DNA of 64,000 bases, taken from positions 54,942 through 118,941 of the forward strand of contig NZ_FQWY01000002.1 of assembly GCF_900129805.1 (NCBI RefSeq). Direction: 5' to 3'. The position numbers and the translations under genes were made by a program. Origin of the DNA: Thermosyntropha lipolytica DSM 11003 (GTDB lineage Bacteria; Bacillota; Syntrophomonadia; Syntrophomonadales; Syntrophomonadaceae). Position 1 is the stretch's first letter; every line of letters starts with the position of its first letter. The notes beneath the pieces are model-generated. The model was not told the origin of the DNA and did not search any database. It saw only the letters and a program-made list of their open reading frames with translations. This document shows positions 53,057 to 62,046 of the stretch, piece after piece.

Positions 53057-54085
53057 ATGAAAATAGCGCTTTTATCACCAATTGCCTGGCGTACTCCCCC
53101 CAGTCATTATGGCCCCTGGGAAAGAGTAGTATCACTCCTGGCCGAAGGGCTGGTCAAAAAAAATGTGGATGTAACCCTTTTTGCTACCGGAAACTCGGTT
53201 ACTTCCGGTAAGCTTTCTTTCATATGTCCTTATCCTTATGAAGAAAATAAAGATATAGATCCCAAAGTCTGGGAAGCGCTACATATATCGCATTTATTCG
53301 AGCAGGCAGAAAATTTTGATCTCATTCATAATCACTATGATTTTCTGCCTCTAACTTACAGCCGTCTCGTTAAAACCCCGGTTTTAACAACCATACACGG
53401 CTTTTCATCAGAAAAAATACTTCCCGTATACCAGAAATACAATCAAAATACCTATTATGTGTCTATAAGCAATGCCGACCGCAGACCGGAACTAGACTAT
53501 ATAGCTACCGTCTATCACGGCATCGACCTAAATGAATTCACTTTTCGCGAAAAAAGCCTTAACTATCTGGTATATTTAGGCCGTATTCATGAAGATAAAG
53601 GCACCTTTGAGGCTATTCAGATTGCCAAACAGGCAGGAAGAAAACTTTATATAGCCGGCATAATTCAGGATCTCCATTATTTTCGCACCCGGGTAGAGCC
53701 TTATATTGACAACCAGAATATAATTTATATCGGCTCTGTTGAACCTTATGCCCGCAATCTCCTTCTCAGCAGAGCCTATGCCCTGTTACACCCCATAAAA
53801 TTCAACGAGCCTTTCGGCTTAAGCGTAGTAGAAGCCATGGCTTGCGGTACACCGGTTATAGCATTTAGGCGCGGTTCTATGCCTGAAGTTATAAAAGACA
53901 GCATAACCGGATTTCTGGTCGATAATGTGAAAGAAGCTGCCGTTAGAGTTAAAGACATCTCAGACTTGAATCGTGCCCACTGCCGCCGCTGGGTAGAAGA
54001 ACGATTCAGCCAGGAAAGAATGGTAGAAGACTATATAGACATATACCAAAAAATATTATCCCAGGATACAGGCAAAACCTTTTAG
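53057..54085 (+). CDS. Glycosyltransferase family 4 protein
   Basis: 342 residues, GT-B fold. Acceptor-side MKIALLSPIAWRTPPSHYGP, donor-side VYHGIDLNEF, LVYLGRIHEDKGTFEAI and the EX7E-like FNEPFGLSVVEAMACGTPVI. Such enzymes act on surface glycans or glycolipids. Likely cotranscribed with the VanW gene. The donor and acceptor are unknown. Confidence 0.92.
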   Translation: MKIALLSPIAWRTPPSHYGPWERVVSLLAEGLVKKNVDVTLFATGNSVTSGKLSFICPYPYEENKDIDPKVWEALHISHLFEQAENFDLIHNHYDFLPLTYSRLVKTPVLTTIHGFSSEKILPVYQKYNQNTYYVSISNADRRPELDYIATVYHGIDLNEFTFREKSLNYLVYLGRIHEDKGTFEAIQIAKQAGRKLYIAGIIQDLHYFRTRVEPYIDNQNIIYIGSVEPYARNLLLSRAYALLHPIKFNEPFGLSVVEAMACGTPVIAFRRGSMPEVIKDSITGFLVDNVKEAAVRVKDISDLNRAHCRRWVEERFSQERMVEDYIDIYQKILSQDTGKTF

Positions 54086-54098
54086 CCCTGCCTGTATC
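54065..54098. terminator. Possible terminator at end of glycosyltransferase gene
   Basis: GATACAGGCA (54065-54074) pairs with TGCCTGTATC (54089-54098). It overlaps the last codons. The T-tract is weak, so function is uncertain. Confidence 0.45.
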
Positions 54099-54108
54099 TT
54101 AAACCATC

Positions 54109-54963
54109 TTAGCCCTTGTTGAGGAAAAATACCGAATAAGTACCTGCTCCTACATGAGATCCGATAGCTGCTCCGATTTCGGAAATAATAAAATCCTTAC
54201 AGCCAAATCTCTGCTCAATCATCTCTTTTAATTCTAGGGCCCCTTCATAGTCAGCTGAATGATTAATCCCAATAAGCTGGGAAGGTAAATCCTCGGCTGC
54301 CCTTTCCTCCATAATTTCCAGCATCCTTTTTTTCGCTTTCTTAAGCCCTTTCACCTTCTCCAGAGGAACTATTTTGCCATCTACAAAATGCAGTATAAGC
54401 TTTATATTAAGGAGATTGCCAAAAACAGCTGAAGTTGCGCTTACCCGCCCTCCTCTTTTAAGCATTTCAAAATTACCTACCACAAATATATGTTCAATCC
54501 TCCTTACATTGTCTTCAATTTCTGCTATAACTTCCTCTTTGCTCTTACCAGCCTGTACGGCTTTAGCAGCTCTTATAACCGTAAGAGCATAGCCTACGGA
54601 AGCACTTTTCGAATCAATTACCGTTATCCTGTCCTGGCTAACCATTTCCCGGGCCAAGCAGGCTGATTGATAAGTAGCACTAAGCCCAGAAGAAAAAGCA
54701 ATATAGATTATGTCATCATCTGTTTCATTAATAACCTTCTCAAACTCCTGCTGAAATTCAGCTGGAGTTATCTGCGCTGTAGTAGGCAACACCCCCGGTT
54801 TGGCAATTAGCTTATAAAACTCCGCCGGGGTTATATCCAGACGATCACGGTAAGTCCTGCCTTCTATAGTTACCGGCATGTGAAACATCCTTACTCCCAG
54901 GCTTTCAGCTACTTCTCGGTCCAGATCACAGCCGTTGTCTGCATATATCCTTATATTTCCCAT
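54109..54963 (-). CDS. DegV-family fatty acid-binding protein
   Basis: 284 residues. Typical segments: IRIYADNGCDLDREVAESLG, LPTTAQITPAEFQQEFEKVI and AFSSGLSATYQSACLAREM. DegV/FakB proteins bind fatty acids and present them to the FakA kinase; fakA is not in the window. The C-terminus has the usual IGSHVGAGTYSVFF. Confidence 0.93.
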   Translation of the reverse strand: MGNIRIYADNGCDLDREVAESLGVRMFHMPVTIEGRTYRDRLDITPAEFYKLIAKPGVLPTTAQITPAEFQQEFEKVINETDDDIIYIAFSSGLSATYQSACLAREMVSQDRITVIDSKSASVGYALTVIRAAKAVQAGKSKEEVIAEIEDNVRRIEHIFVVGNFEMLKRGGRVSATSAVFGNLLNIKLILHFVDGKIVPLEKVKGLKKAKKRMLEIMEERAAEDLPSQLIGINHSADYEGALELKEMIEQRFGCKDFIISEIGAAIGSHVGAGTYSVFFLNKG

Positions 54964-55078
54964 CTATTTTCCTCCTCATCTAAATCTTCCATTTTTCGGT
55001 TTATTCTATACTAACTAACATTCTATTACTTTGGCCTAGCTTATACAAGCTATAATTTCTTCATTTTTTTAACTCCAA
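54964..55078. other. Intergenic region
   Basis: About 115 AT-rich nt between the DegV gene and the CoA-transferase terminator. It should contain the DegV promoter; nothing else is seen. Confidence 0.35.
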
Positions 55079-55105
55079 AATAATAAGGGAGCAGTACTCC
55101 CCTAT
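55079..55105 (-). terminator. Terminator after CoA-transferase gene
   Basis: AATAAGGGAG pairs with CTCCCCTATT (one bulge/mismatch) around CAGTA; A/T-rich flanks on both sides. Confidence 0.75.
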
Positions 55106-55135
55106 TAATTAATATTATTTATATCTATTATTATC

Positions 55136-57313
55136 CTAAATTCTTTTATTATTCCTCAAGGCAAAAACGACAAGTTTTCTGAGTATCCTCTCTTTTACCC
55201 CTTTAGGACGAGCCAGGTCTACCAGCTCCAGATAGCGTTCAGCCGCTTTCGGCACTGGCCGGAACAATTCCAGGAAAAGGCCGCTTGCCATCTTAAGCGG
55301 ATAACCGGTAGAGAGTGCTTTTAATGCTTTAAGCGACCCTCCCAGTATTATTTCATCCTGAGTAAGATCCGTACCGTAAGGATGAGGCTTGAAATACCCC
55401 TGCTTCTGATAAGGAGCTAAAACAGAAGCTATCCTCTCCGGCGTATTCTGGCGATATTCAGCAGGTATATCCCAGTTTTTAGGTATAAGTTTGGCCTTCT
55501 TGGCTTCTTCTAAAAGCTGATCCTGGAAACGGGAGTCCGCCACCTTTAGCATTTCCATGACTACTTCCTTGTGAGGTTTACCTCTGACATCAGCAATTCC
55601 ATATTCTGTAACAATAATATCCCTTAAATGTTTGGGAACCGAACAATGCCCATAGCTGAATCTTATATTGGATTTCAAGGTTCTTCCAGTCCCCTTGGTG
55701 CTCTTTATAAGAAGTATGGCTCGGGCATCAGGCAGGGCATGAGCCATCGCCACAAAGTTATACTGTCCGCCTATACCGCTTACCACTCTGCCGTCTTCCA
55801 GCTGGTCAGAAGCCACAGCTCCTAAAAGGGTAGCTATCATCCCGGTATTGATAAAGCGGGCATCTTTGCGCTGCAGCTTTCTAAGCTCTTCATCGCCATA
55901 AAGCTGATTAACCCTCCTTACCCCCGACATCTGGAAGAGCTTTCTTTCTTCTTCACTCATATTATTAAGGGCATCATAAAAAGATTTAGGTCCTATAAAG
56001 AAAGCCCCCAGCATAACATATCCATTGAGAAGTCTTTTTCCTAAAATTTTCCTTATTTCCCGGCGGGCTTTCTCATCCGTAAGATCGGCAGAATACTGCA
56101 CATCTCCATCCAGTATAATCCCCTCGGAAGAAAACTGTAATCCCGGTTTTAAAATGCCAAAATAAGTCAGGAAGCGAAAATCTTCATCGGTAAGCCTGGG
56201 ATTTATGGCCTTCATCTCCAAAAGTTTATCTATTATATCTTCCCGGATATTATTTTCATCAAGTTCACCAGCGTTTATAAGCTTCATAAGGGGTATGCTG
56301 TCATAAACCTTGCGCTTAAGTATCCCATTTTTATACATCTGCATAAAAGCATCGATAAACATCTCAGAAGATCCATAAAGACCTTTTTCCAGCGTTCCTA
56401 AGCCTCCGACCTTTTCAATAAGCTTTCCATATTTCTGGTCAATGCCCATTTTGCTGATAATTTCCCGGTAAACATCGTTATGGTCATTACGCATGATAAG
56501 TCCATAAACAATAGCATCCCCCAGAGCACCTATACCTACCTGGATAGTTCCTCCATCTTTCACCAGGGTGCTGGCATGAAGCCCGATAGAGTAATCTGAG
56601 AAGGCTACCGCATCTTTAGGAGGAGCAAAAAGGGCATAATTATAGTAAGGCCCTTCTAATATATAGTCAAAATTATCTCCTGTTACCACCGCATCTCCGT
56701 ACATAAAGGGCATATTGGCATTTACTTCGCCGATAATAGCTACTTTTTCTCCATTTTTTCTTTTTTCCATAAGCAATTCTATGGCTTCCAGGGTAACGTC
56801 AGGATTGCAGGCCGTAGAGTAAACCTTTTGCCCGTCAATTTCCCCCGGGGCCAAAAGCACTCCCAAAACATTAGTTCCGAAATCTACGGCATCACGGGGA
56901 ACATGGGTATAGTTAGAGGCGAGATGATTCTGCTGCAGTTCAGGCGAGTGAAGATTGGCACCAGCTTTACAGAAGAATTCGTAGATTTCCACATTGGGAG
57001 GAAGTCTTCCTTCGCGATAATCAATAATATATTCAAAATCTGGAACCCCGTCAAATATTCTATCTGCGATTGGTTTTAAGAATCTGCGTTCAATCTCAGA
57101 ATGTCCACGCGGCTTTTCCAGGGAAAGAGCAGTAACTATCCTTAATTTTAGTTCGGGATCTTCCTTAGCCCGCCGGTAAAGCTCGTTAACCAGCCGGGCC
57201 GGCTTGCCTAAAGCCAGTGTCATGGCAAAAGTTATATCTTTACCAATATAATTGATGATCTCATCGACACACTTTTTAACATCGTCAGTAATAACCCCCG
57301 CATTTAACTGCAT
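55136..57313 (-). CDS. Long-form acetyl-CoA hydrolase/transferase family protein
   Basis: 725 residues from ATG at 57313, which has AGGTGAT in ideal position; GTG at 57322 is possible. The C-terminal half has the acetyl-CoA transferase signature VVSGIGGQYNFVAMAHALPD and a GGTIQVGIGALGDAIVYGL segment in the middle. Usual CoA-transferases of this class are 430-550 residues; this long form has an extra N-terminal 150 and a 150-residue central insert. In a syntrophic fatty acid degrader it could move CoA between acetyl-CoA and acyl acids. Substrates are inference. Confidence 0.85.
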   Translation of the reverse strand: MQLNAGVITDDVKKCVDEIINYIGKDITFAMTLALGKPARLVNELYRRAKEDPELKLRIVTALSLEKPRGHSEIERRFLKPIADRIFDGVPDFEYIIDYREGRLPPNVEIYEFFCKAGANLHSPELQQNHLASNYTHVPRDAVDFGTNVLGVLLAPGEIDGQKVYSTACNPDVTLEAIELLMEKRKNGEKVAIIGEVNANMPFMYGDAVVTGDNFDYILEGPYYNYALFAPPKDAVAFSDYSIGLHASTLVKDGGTIQVGIGALGDAIVYGLIMRNDHNDVYREIISKMGIDQKYGKLIEKVGGLGTLEKGLYGSSEMFIDAFMQMYKNGILKRKVYDSIPLMKLINAGELDENNIREDIIDKLLEMKAINPRLTDEDFRFLTYFGILKPGLQFSSEGIILDGDVQYSADLTDEKARREIRKILGKRLLNGYVMLGAFFIGPKSFYDALNNMSEEERKLFQMSGVRRVNQLYGDEELRKLQRKDARFINTGMIATLLGAVASDQLEDGRVVSGIGGQYNFVAMAHALPDARAILLIKSTKGTGRTLKSNIRFSYGHCSVPKHLRDIIVTEYGIADVRGKPHKEVVMEMLKVADSRFQDQLLEEAKKAKLIPKNWDIPAEYRQNTPERIASVLAPYQKQGYFKPHPYGTDLTQDEIILGGSLKALKALSTGYPLKMASGLFLELFRPVPKAAERYLELVDLARPKGVKERILRKLVVFALRNNKRI

Positions 57314-57322
57314 TAACATCAC

Positions 57323-57574
57323 CTACCCCTTTCCCATAATTTGTCATAGCAAAGCATATAAAGCTCTTTTAATAAATATTTCAATAAAGGCTAAAAAATT
57401 CCTCTATTTTTCTGAATTTTATCTTTATTTTAAATTATTAATATTTTTTATTTTTACATATAAATAATATTTATAAGCATTTAATACTATTAACATAAAG
57501 CAAATTTAGAGCAGGAAATCATAGTGCTTATATAGTAATACTCATTAGCAAATATATTAAATAAAATATCGGGA
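57323..57574. other. AT-rich intergenic region between divergent acyl-CoA genes
   Basis: About 250 nt, very AT-rich. It holds divergent promoters for the CoA-transferase and crotonase genes, not resolved individually. No RNA gene seen. Confidence 0.4.
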
Positions 57575-57583
57575 GTGAAAATA

Positions 57584-58363
57584 ATGGCTTATCCTGATTA
57601 TGAAACCCTGAAAATCGAAATGATGGAAAACAATATCATGCTCCTTTCTCTTAACCGGCCGCAAAAACTCAATGCTGTTAACCGCCAGATGGCCGATGAG
57701 CTTACCGACATCTGGCAAAGACTTAAAGATGACCTTGTAACCAGAGTAGTTATCTTAAGGGGCGAAGGAGAAAAAGGCTTTTGCGGGGGAGTTGATGTCA
57801 AAGAAGAGGTAGCATCTGATCTTTTAACTACCCCCGGATTTTATCAATATCAAACCAAGCTCGGTTATCTGCAATTGGCCATGCGCCAAATCCCCCAGCC
57901 CATAATTGCTCTCATTCACGGCGCAGCAGCCGGAGCTGGATTCAGCTTTGCCATGGCTTCTGATATCCGCATAATATCGCCTGATGCCCGCTTTTCCGCT
58001 TTCTACATAAATGTAGGACTGGGCGGAGCCGATATGGGATCTAGCTATTTTCTTCCCCGTCTCATCGGAGCAGGTAGAGCCTATGAATTTCTCCTTACCG
58101 GACGTTTCATGAACGCCGAAGAAGCTGTCCAGCTAGGCTTTGTTTCCCGCTGTGTCCCCCGGGAAAAGCTTTTAGAAACTGCTCTGGAACTGGCCCGGGA
58201 AATAGTAGCCAAAGATCCCCTGGCCATAAGACTTACTAAAGAAGCCATCAATCAAAACCTGGACTGCGCAGGCCTAGAAGCCGCTCTTAAAATGGAAGAT
58301 CGCAATCAGACCTTGATGATTATGCACAACTTAAGTAAAGGCCGGGAAAGACCTTTTGCTTAA
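57584..58363 (+). CDS. Enoyl-CoA hydratase/isomerase family protein
   Basis: 259 residues from ATG at 57584 behind GGGAG. Crotonase fold: LNRPQKLNAVNRQMADEL, first oxyanion segment GEKGFCGGVDVKEE and second HGAAAGAGFSFAMASD. The two catalytic glutamates of classical enoyl-CoA hydratase are not seen: the usual GGGCELA reads GAGFSFA, and the usual PE before VGLG reads IN (FYINVGLGGADMGSSYF). The GADMGSSYFLPR form occurs in a subgroup of crotonases with unclear activity. It faces the CoA-transferase gene and is 170 nt from an HSD10-like dehydrogenase. Confidence 0.88.
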   Translation: MAYPDYETLKIEMMENNIMLLSLNRPQKLNAVNRQMADELTDIWQRLKDDLVTRVVILRGEGEKGFCGGVDVKEEVASDLLTTPGFYQYQTKLGYLQLAMRQIPQPIIALIHGAAAGAGFSFAMASDIRIISPDARFSAFYINVGLGGADMGSSYFLPRLIGAGRAYEFLLTGRFMNAEEAVQLGFVSRCVPREKLLETALELAREIVAKDPLAIRLTKEAINQNLDCAGLEAALKMEDRNQTLMIMHNLSKGRERPFA

Positions 58364-58533
58364 ATTTAATTAAGAGAATTTTCTGAATGTGAAATTTTTC
58401 TCCACTAATTTAATTTTTTATGCTATTATTAATTTAACTATGACGGGAATAAAAAGTTCCCTGTTCATAGCCCAGGGGTGGTGAAGATAAAATTCTCCAC
58501 CTTTATTAAAAAACAAAAAGGAGTGGGGATGTA
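58364..58533. other. Intergenic region with possible leader hairpins
   Basis: Contains GGGAAT-AAAA-AGTTCCC near 58444-58461 and a longer imperfect stem, GGTGG to CCACC, at about 58477-58502, just before an AAAGGAG site. No known riboswitch class is recognised. Confidence 0.35.
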
Positions 58534-59301
58534 ATGAAAATCGCTGGCAAAACTGCTATCGTTACAGGTGGCGCCTCCGGATTAGGAGAAGCTGCTGTTA
58601 TCCGTCTGCACAATGCAGGGGCTAATGTGGTAATCGCTGACCTCAATGAAGAAAACGGAAAAGCTTTAGCTGAAAAATTAGGGGAAAGGGCTGTCTTCGT
58701 AAAAGCTAATATGACCTCCACTGATGATATTAAAAATGTATGCGCTGTGGCCAAGGAAAAATTCGGAGCTATCCACATTCTGGTCAATAATGCCGGAGTT
58801 GGCGCAGCCGGCCGCACCATCGGCAAAGATGGCCCCTACAACATTGACTGGTTCAGAATGGTTATTGAAATCAACCTGATCGGTGCCTTCAATATGCTCG
58901 CTCATGCCGCATTTGAAATGGACAAAAATGAACCTGATGAAAGCGGCGAAAAAGGTGTTATTATAAATGTTTCCTCCGTTGCTGCTTTCGATGGCCAGAT
59001 TGGACAGGCTGCCTATTCTGCTTCCAAAGCTGGCGTAGTTGGCATGACTCTGCCTATCGCTCGTGACCTGGCCAGACATTGTATCCGTGTTTGCACTATA
59101 GCTCCTGGTATATTTGATACCCCGATGATGAAAGCTCTGCCTGAACCTGCTCGTCAGTCCCTAGCTCAGCAAGTTCCCTTCCCGCAGAGACTTGGTAATC
59201 CCGATGAATTCGCAATGCTTGTTGAACAGATCGTAGTAAACGGCTACATGAACGGCGAAACTATCCGCTTAGACGGCGCCATCCGCATGCAGCCCAAATA
59301 A
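58534..59301 (+). CDS. Short-chain dehydrogenase, 3-hydroxyacyl-CoA dehydrogenase type 2-like
   Basis: 255 residues. NAD motif TGGASGLGEAAV, NNAGVGAAGRTIG, catalytic serine in NVSSVAAFDG and AAYSASKAG, then APGIFDTPMM. The pattern matches HSD10/type 2 3-hydroxyacyl-CoA dehydrogenases, which oxidise (2-methyl-)3-hydroxyacyl-CoA in beta-oxidation. GC content and codon use seem higher than in its surroundings (frequent GCT, CTG and CGT codons), which suggests high expression. Strong AAAGGAG site and own terminator. Confidence 0.9.
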   Translation: MKIAGKTAIVTGGASGLGEAAVIRLHNAGANVVIADLNEENGKALAEKLGERAVFVKANMTSTDDIKNVCAVAKEKFGAIHILVNNAGVGAAGRTIGKDGPYNIDWFRMVIEINLIGAFNMLAHAAFEMDKNEPDESGEKGVIINVSSVAAFDGQIGQAAYSASKAGVVGMTLPIARDLARHCIRVCTIAPGIFDTPMMKALPEPARQSLAQQVPFPQRLGNPDEFAMLVEQIVVNGYMNGETIRLDGAIRMQPK

Positions 59302-59317
59302 ATCAGAATATACTTAT

Positions 59318-59346
59318 AAAAGGGTGGCTAAATGCCACCTTTTTTG
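59318..59346 (+). terminator. Intrinsic terminator after HSD10-like gene
   Basis: AAAAGGGTGGC pairs with GCCACCTTTTTT around TAAAT. Confidence 0.9.
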
Positions 59347-59431
59347 ATTTCCCGGAATAATCTTCTATCGCCTTAATCTCTAACCTGATGTAAAATAAAA
59401 ACTAGTCAAAAAGCAGAATAAGGTGAAAAAT

Positions 59432-60898
59432 ATGCAGCACATTAAAACCGGCACCTTAAAGTGGAGAAATAATCAGTTTTTAAAAATGACTGCCCTGTTA
59501 ATAACCGCCTTCTTTTTTGCCTGTATGGCCGTTTATCTTTTAGGCCCTACTACTTACAATATAGAAGGATTGCGGCTAAATTTTTCCTTAAGTCCAGCCA
59601 GCCAGGGACAGACCGTAATCCATCTGCCTCCTTTTGGCAGTATATCGGCTTTTACCCATAATTCACCATTAAAATTAAGTATTGAATTAAGCTATATTGG
59701 AACCGATCTGGCCCGGGATCTTTTGCATTCTTATTCATCTTCCAGCTTTATCGAACGCCTGCGTTCACATATACCCGGAATTATGCCGTTTTTTATCTTC
59801 AAGCAGGTAATTTTGGCATTTGCCGGGGCTTTGCTCATGACTTATCTTATATGGCGTTCTTCCCTTAAACAAACTTTACTGGCAGCAGCTTTGGCCGTTT
59901 CATTGCTGCTCCTTATATTCTGGCAAACTTTTGCCACCTATGATATAAGGGCATTTAAAGAACCTGAATACAGCGGGGTAATTACCCTGGCTCCCAATCT
60001 GATTCCTGAACCGGAAAAACTTCTTTCCCAGCTGGATGAAGTACAAAAGCAAACCCGTAAAGTGGTGGATAATATAAAAGTCCTTTTTGCTCATGCCGAA
60101 AATTTTTCCCTGGTCGGCAATCCAGCTGAAAGTTCGGAAATAAAAAAAGTTCTGGTCATAAGCGATCTGCACTCTAACCCGGTAGGAATAGAATTTATAA
60201 CTTCCCTGGCACAAAGCTTCAAAGTTGACCTCGTCATTGATGCCGGCGATCTTACTGATTTCGGTTCGGAAGCGGAAATACAGGCAGTCGAAAAACTTAA
60301 AAACCTTAATATACCTTATGTTTTCGCATCCGGCAACCATGACACCCCGGAAACCGTTGCCTTTATAAAGAGCTTAAAGAAAGGCATAGTTCTGGAAGGA
60401 CTAACCGAAGTTGCCGGCCTTAAAATCCTGGGCACCGGGGATCCGCTGGCAGCAAGCCTGGATGTTGCCATAACCGATGAGAATGAGTGGGAAGAAACTG
60501 TACTGGCCAAAGTTCCTGAACTTGCGAGCCAGGCCGAAGCAAAACCCGATCTGGTAGTAATTCACAACCATAAAGCAGCTCAGAAGCTTGCCCAAACATT
60601 TCCCCTGGTAATACACGGGCATAACCACCGCCTGGAGATAGCAGAAGGAAACGGCAATATAAAAATAAATCCGGGTACAGCAGGAGCTGCCGGGCTTAGA
60701 GGCTTATATGCCGAAAAAGGAGTGCCTTATTCCGCCGTTATTCTTTATATAAAGCCGGGAGAAAAACCTCTAGCCTGTGATATAGTAAAATACGACCCTT
60801 TAGCCGACCGTTTCTTCATTGAACGCAAGCTTTTCAAAAATGGATTAAAAGCCCAGTTGGAGAGGTATCCTTCTGCTTCGTCCTCCACTCTCCCTTAG
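59432..60898 (+). CDS. Membrane-anchored metallophosphoesterase
   Basis: 488 residues from ATG at 59432 behind AAGGTG. Hydrophobic helices at about 15-40, 115-135 and 140-165, with a beta-rich part between, then a calcineurin-like phosphoesterase domain (235-440): VISDLHSNP, DAGDLTDFG, ASGNHDTPE and VIHGHNHRLE carry the metal ligands. NPGTAGAAGLRGL and a basic tail follow. Substrate unknown. The stop abuts the tex fossil on the other strand. Confidence 0.9.
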   Translation: MQHIKTGTLKWRNNQFLKMTALLITAFFFACMAVYLLGPTTYNIEGLRLNFSLSPASQGQTVIHLPPFGSISAFTHNSPLKLSIELSYIGTDLARDLLHSYSSSSFIERLRSHIPGIMPFFIFKQVILAFAGALLMTYLIWRSSLKQTLLAAALAVSLLLLIFWQTFATYDIRAFKEPEYSGVITLAPNLIPEPEKLLSQLDEVQKQTRKVVDNIKVLFAHAENFSLVGNPAESSEIKKVLVISDLHSNPVGIEFITSLAQSFKVDLVIDAGDLTDFGSEAEIQAVEKLKNLNIPYVFASGNHDTPETVAFIKSLKKGIVLEGLTEVAGLKILGTGDPLAASLDVAITDENEWEETVLAKVPELASQAEAKPDLVVIHNHKAAQKLAQTFPLVIHGHNHRLEIAEGNGNIKINPGTAGAAGLRGLYAEKGVPYSAVILYIKPGEKPLACDIVKYDPLADRFFIERKLFKNGLKAQLERYPSASSSTLP

Positions 60899-61003
60899 CC
60901 TTCTATCATAAAACGAGCCAATCCTTCCAGCCCTCTTTCTCTAGCTATCATGGCCCGGGTTCTCTTCTTCGGCCGGAAAGGCCGGTAGATGTCTTCCAGC
61001 ACT
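60895..61003 (-). pseudogene. tex: Fragment of tex (transcription accessory protein)
   Basis: Minus-strand frame VLEDIYRPFRPKKRTRAMIA then RERGLEGLARFMIEG-stop. It matches the conserved N-terminal region of Tex (LEDiYlPyrPKrrTRAtiAreKGLepLA). Only about 35 codons remain; no start and no S1 or YqgF-type domains are nearby. It abuts the metallophosphoesterase stop, so it marks a deletion or recombination junction. Confidence 0.75.
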
Positions 61004-61200
61004 CAATTTAATTCTGGACAAGGTTTTTATTTGCAAAATAAGTATTAAATTCAAATAAGCTGCTATTTTTGTAAGAAAAAAGAAAAAATCAACAAATCAT
61101 ACCCCAAAAGCTACCAAAAATGCTGAAGTAGTTTTTTTTTTTTTTTAGAGTAAATTAAAATATTTTTATACAAAATATTAAAAAAGGAGATGGGAAGTAA
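61004..61200. other. AT-rich leader of the second peptide island
   Basis: About 200 nt without a gene. It contains a 15-T homopolymer at 61132-61146, followed by a TATAC/AAAATATT-rich stretch and an AAAAGGAG ribosome site. Confidence 0.5.
61132..61146 (+). repeat. 15-nt poly-T tract upstream of peptide operon
   Basis: Uninterrupted run of 15 T, ending 54 nt before the start codon at 61201. Such runs slip during replication and can change promoter spacing. Confidence 0.7.
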
Positions 61201-61746
61201 ATGGAAAACCAGGAAAATTTATTGTTGGATGTAGATGAATTTGAAATTCCTTCAAAAGATGTTGAAGAAATCCTAAATTCCAAAAGAAACCATGTCCTGT
61301 ATTTATTTTTATTGGAAGGTATAGCTAATATTGCACCTATGCTTATGATTTCGCGTATCTCTGATGAAAACGTAGTAAAAAATTTATCATTAAAGACCCA
61401 GATCGATGATATAAAGTCATATGTTAAAGAAAATATCAGTGTATTTGGCCTAAAAGGCAGAAGCCATTACTTTAGAAATGAGGTTTGCTTGGGTGAAATT
61501 ATCCACTATTTATATATCATTCGTGGTATAACTGGTGATCCTTTTGAGCCTTTTATCTGTGTTTCTCTTAAAGATAATGTGTATACTTGTATAGCATACG
61601 CTAATACCAAAGAATTTATAGTTATTTCCTCTAATGGTACAGATTTAATTTCTTCAGTTTTACAAAAAGCTTCGCAAAAAGGGATGTACTCATTGTATAG
61701 ATATGTTGATTTAATTAACTCCTGCATTGAGTGTAAATTTCCCTAG
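61201..61746 (+). CDS. Unknown acidic protein, first gene of peptide operon
   Basis: 181 residues, no clear signal or membrane helix, acidic N-terminus (MENQENLLLDVDEFEIPSKD). Repeated hydrophobic segments (LYLFLLEGIANIAPMLMI, LIHYLYIIRG-like, FIVISSNGTDLISSVLQKAS) suggest a mixed alpha/beta fold. I do not recognise a family. A gap of only 13 nt and a strong AGGAGGTGAT site separate it from the peptide gene, so it may be a leader-recognition, regulatory or immunity component. Confidence 0.6.
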   Translation: MENQENLLLDVDEFEIPSKDVEEILNSKRNHVLYLFLLEGIANIAPMLMISRISDENVVKNLSLKTQIDDIKSYVKENISVFGLKGRSHYFRNEVCLGEIIHYLYIIRGITGDPFEPFICVSLKDNVYTCIAYANTKEFIVISSNGTDLISSVLQKASQKGMYSLYRYVDLINSCIECKFP

Positions 61747-61759
61747 GAGGTGATAAGGA

Positions 61760-61975
61760 ATGAGAGGTTTTGAGATTGACGAATCAGTAGATGCAATATC
61801 AATTATAAGCAACGATAATATAAAATCTGGTGATAATGAACCCAATGCTATCGCTGTACCAGTAGCTTCACTTCCGGTATATGTAGTAGCCTGGAATGCA
61901 GTAGGGATTGCCAGTTTAGCCGCAATAGCTGCCGCTACATATTTAGCAGTAGGAAAAGACGTAAGAATAATATAG
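61760..61975 (+). CDS. Candidate RiPP or bacteriocin precursor peptide
   Basis: 71 residues behind a perfect AGGAGGTGAT. Residues 1-30 are acidic and asparagine/aspartate-rich (MRGFEIDESVDAISIISNDN), leader-like. Residues 31-66 are hydrophobic, rich in alanine and valine (IAVPVASLPVYVVAWNAVGI then ASLAAIAAATYLAVGK), with two prolines, a tryptophan and two tyrosines. No cysteine, so thioether or disulfide crosslinks are excluded; carbon-carbon, epimerising or head-to-tail modifications remain possible. A radical SAM gene lies two genes downstream. The precursor role is inference from size, layout and neighbours. Confidence 0.55.
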   Translation: MRGFEIDESVDAISIISNDNIKSGDNEPNAIAVPVASLPVYVVAWNAVGIASLAAIAAATYLAVGKDVRII

Positions 61976-62046
61976 CCTTTATTTTAATGAGTACATCCCT
62001 GTTCTTATTTTAGTAAGTTTGATCCCAATACATTAGGAGGTATTAT

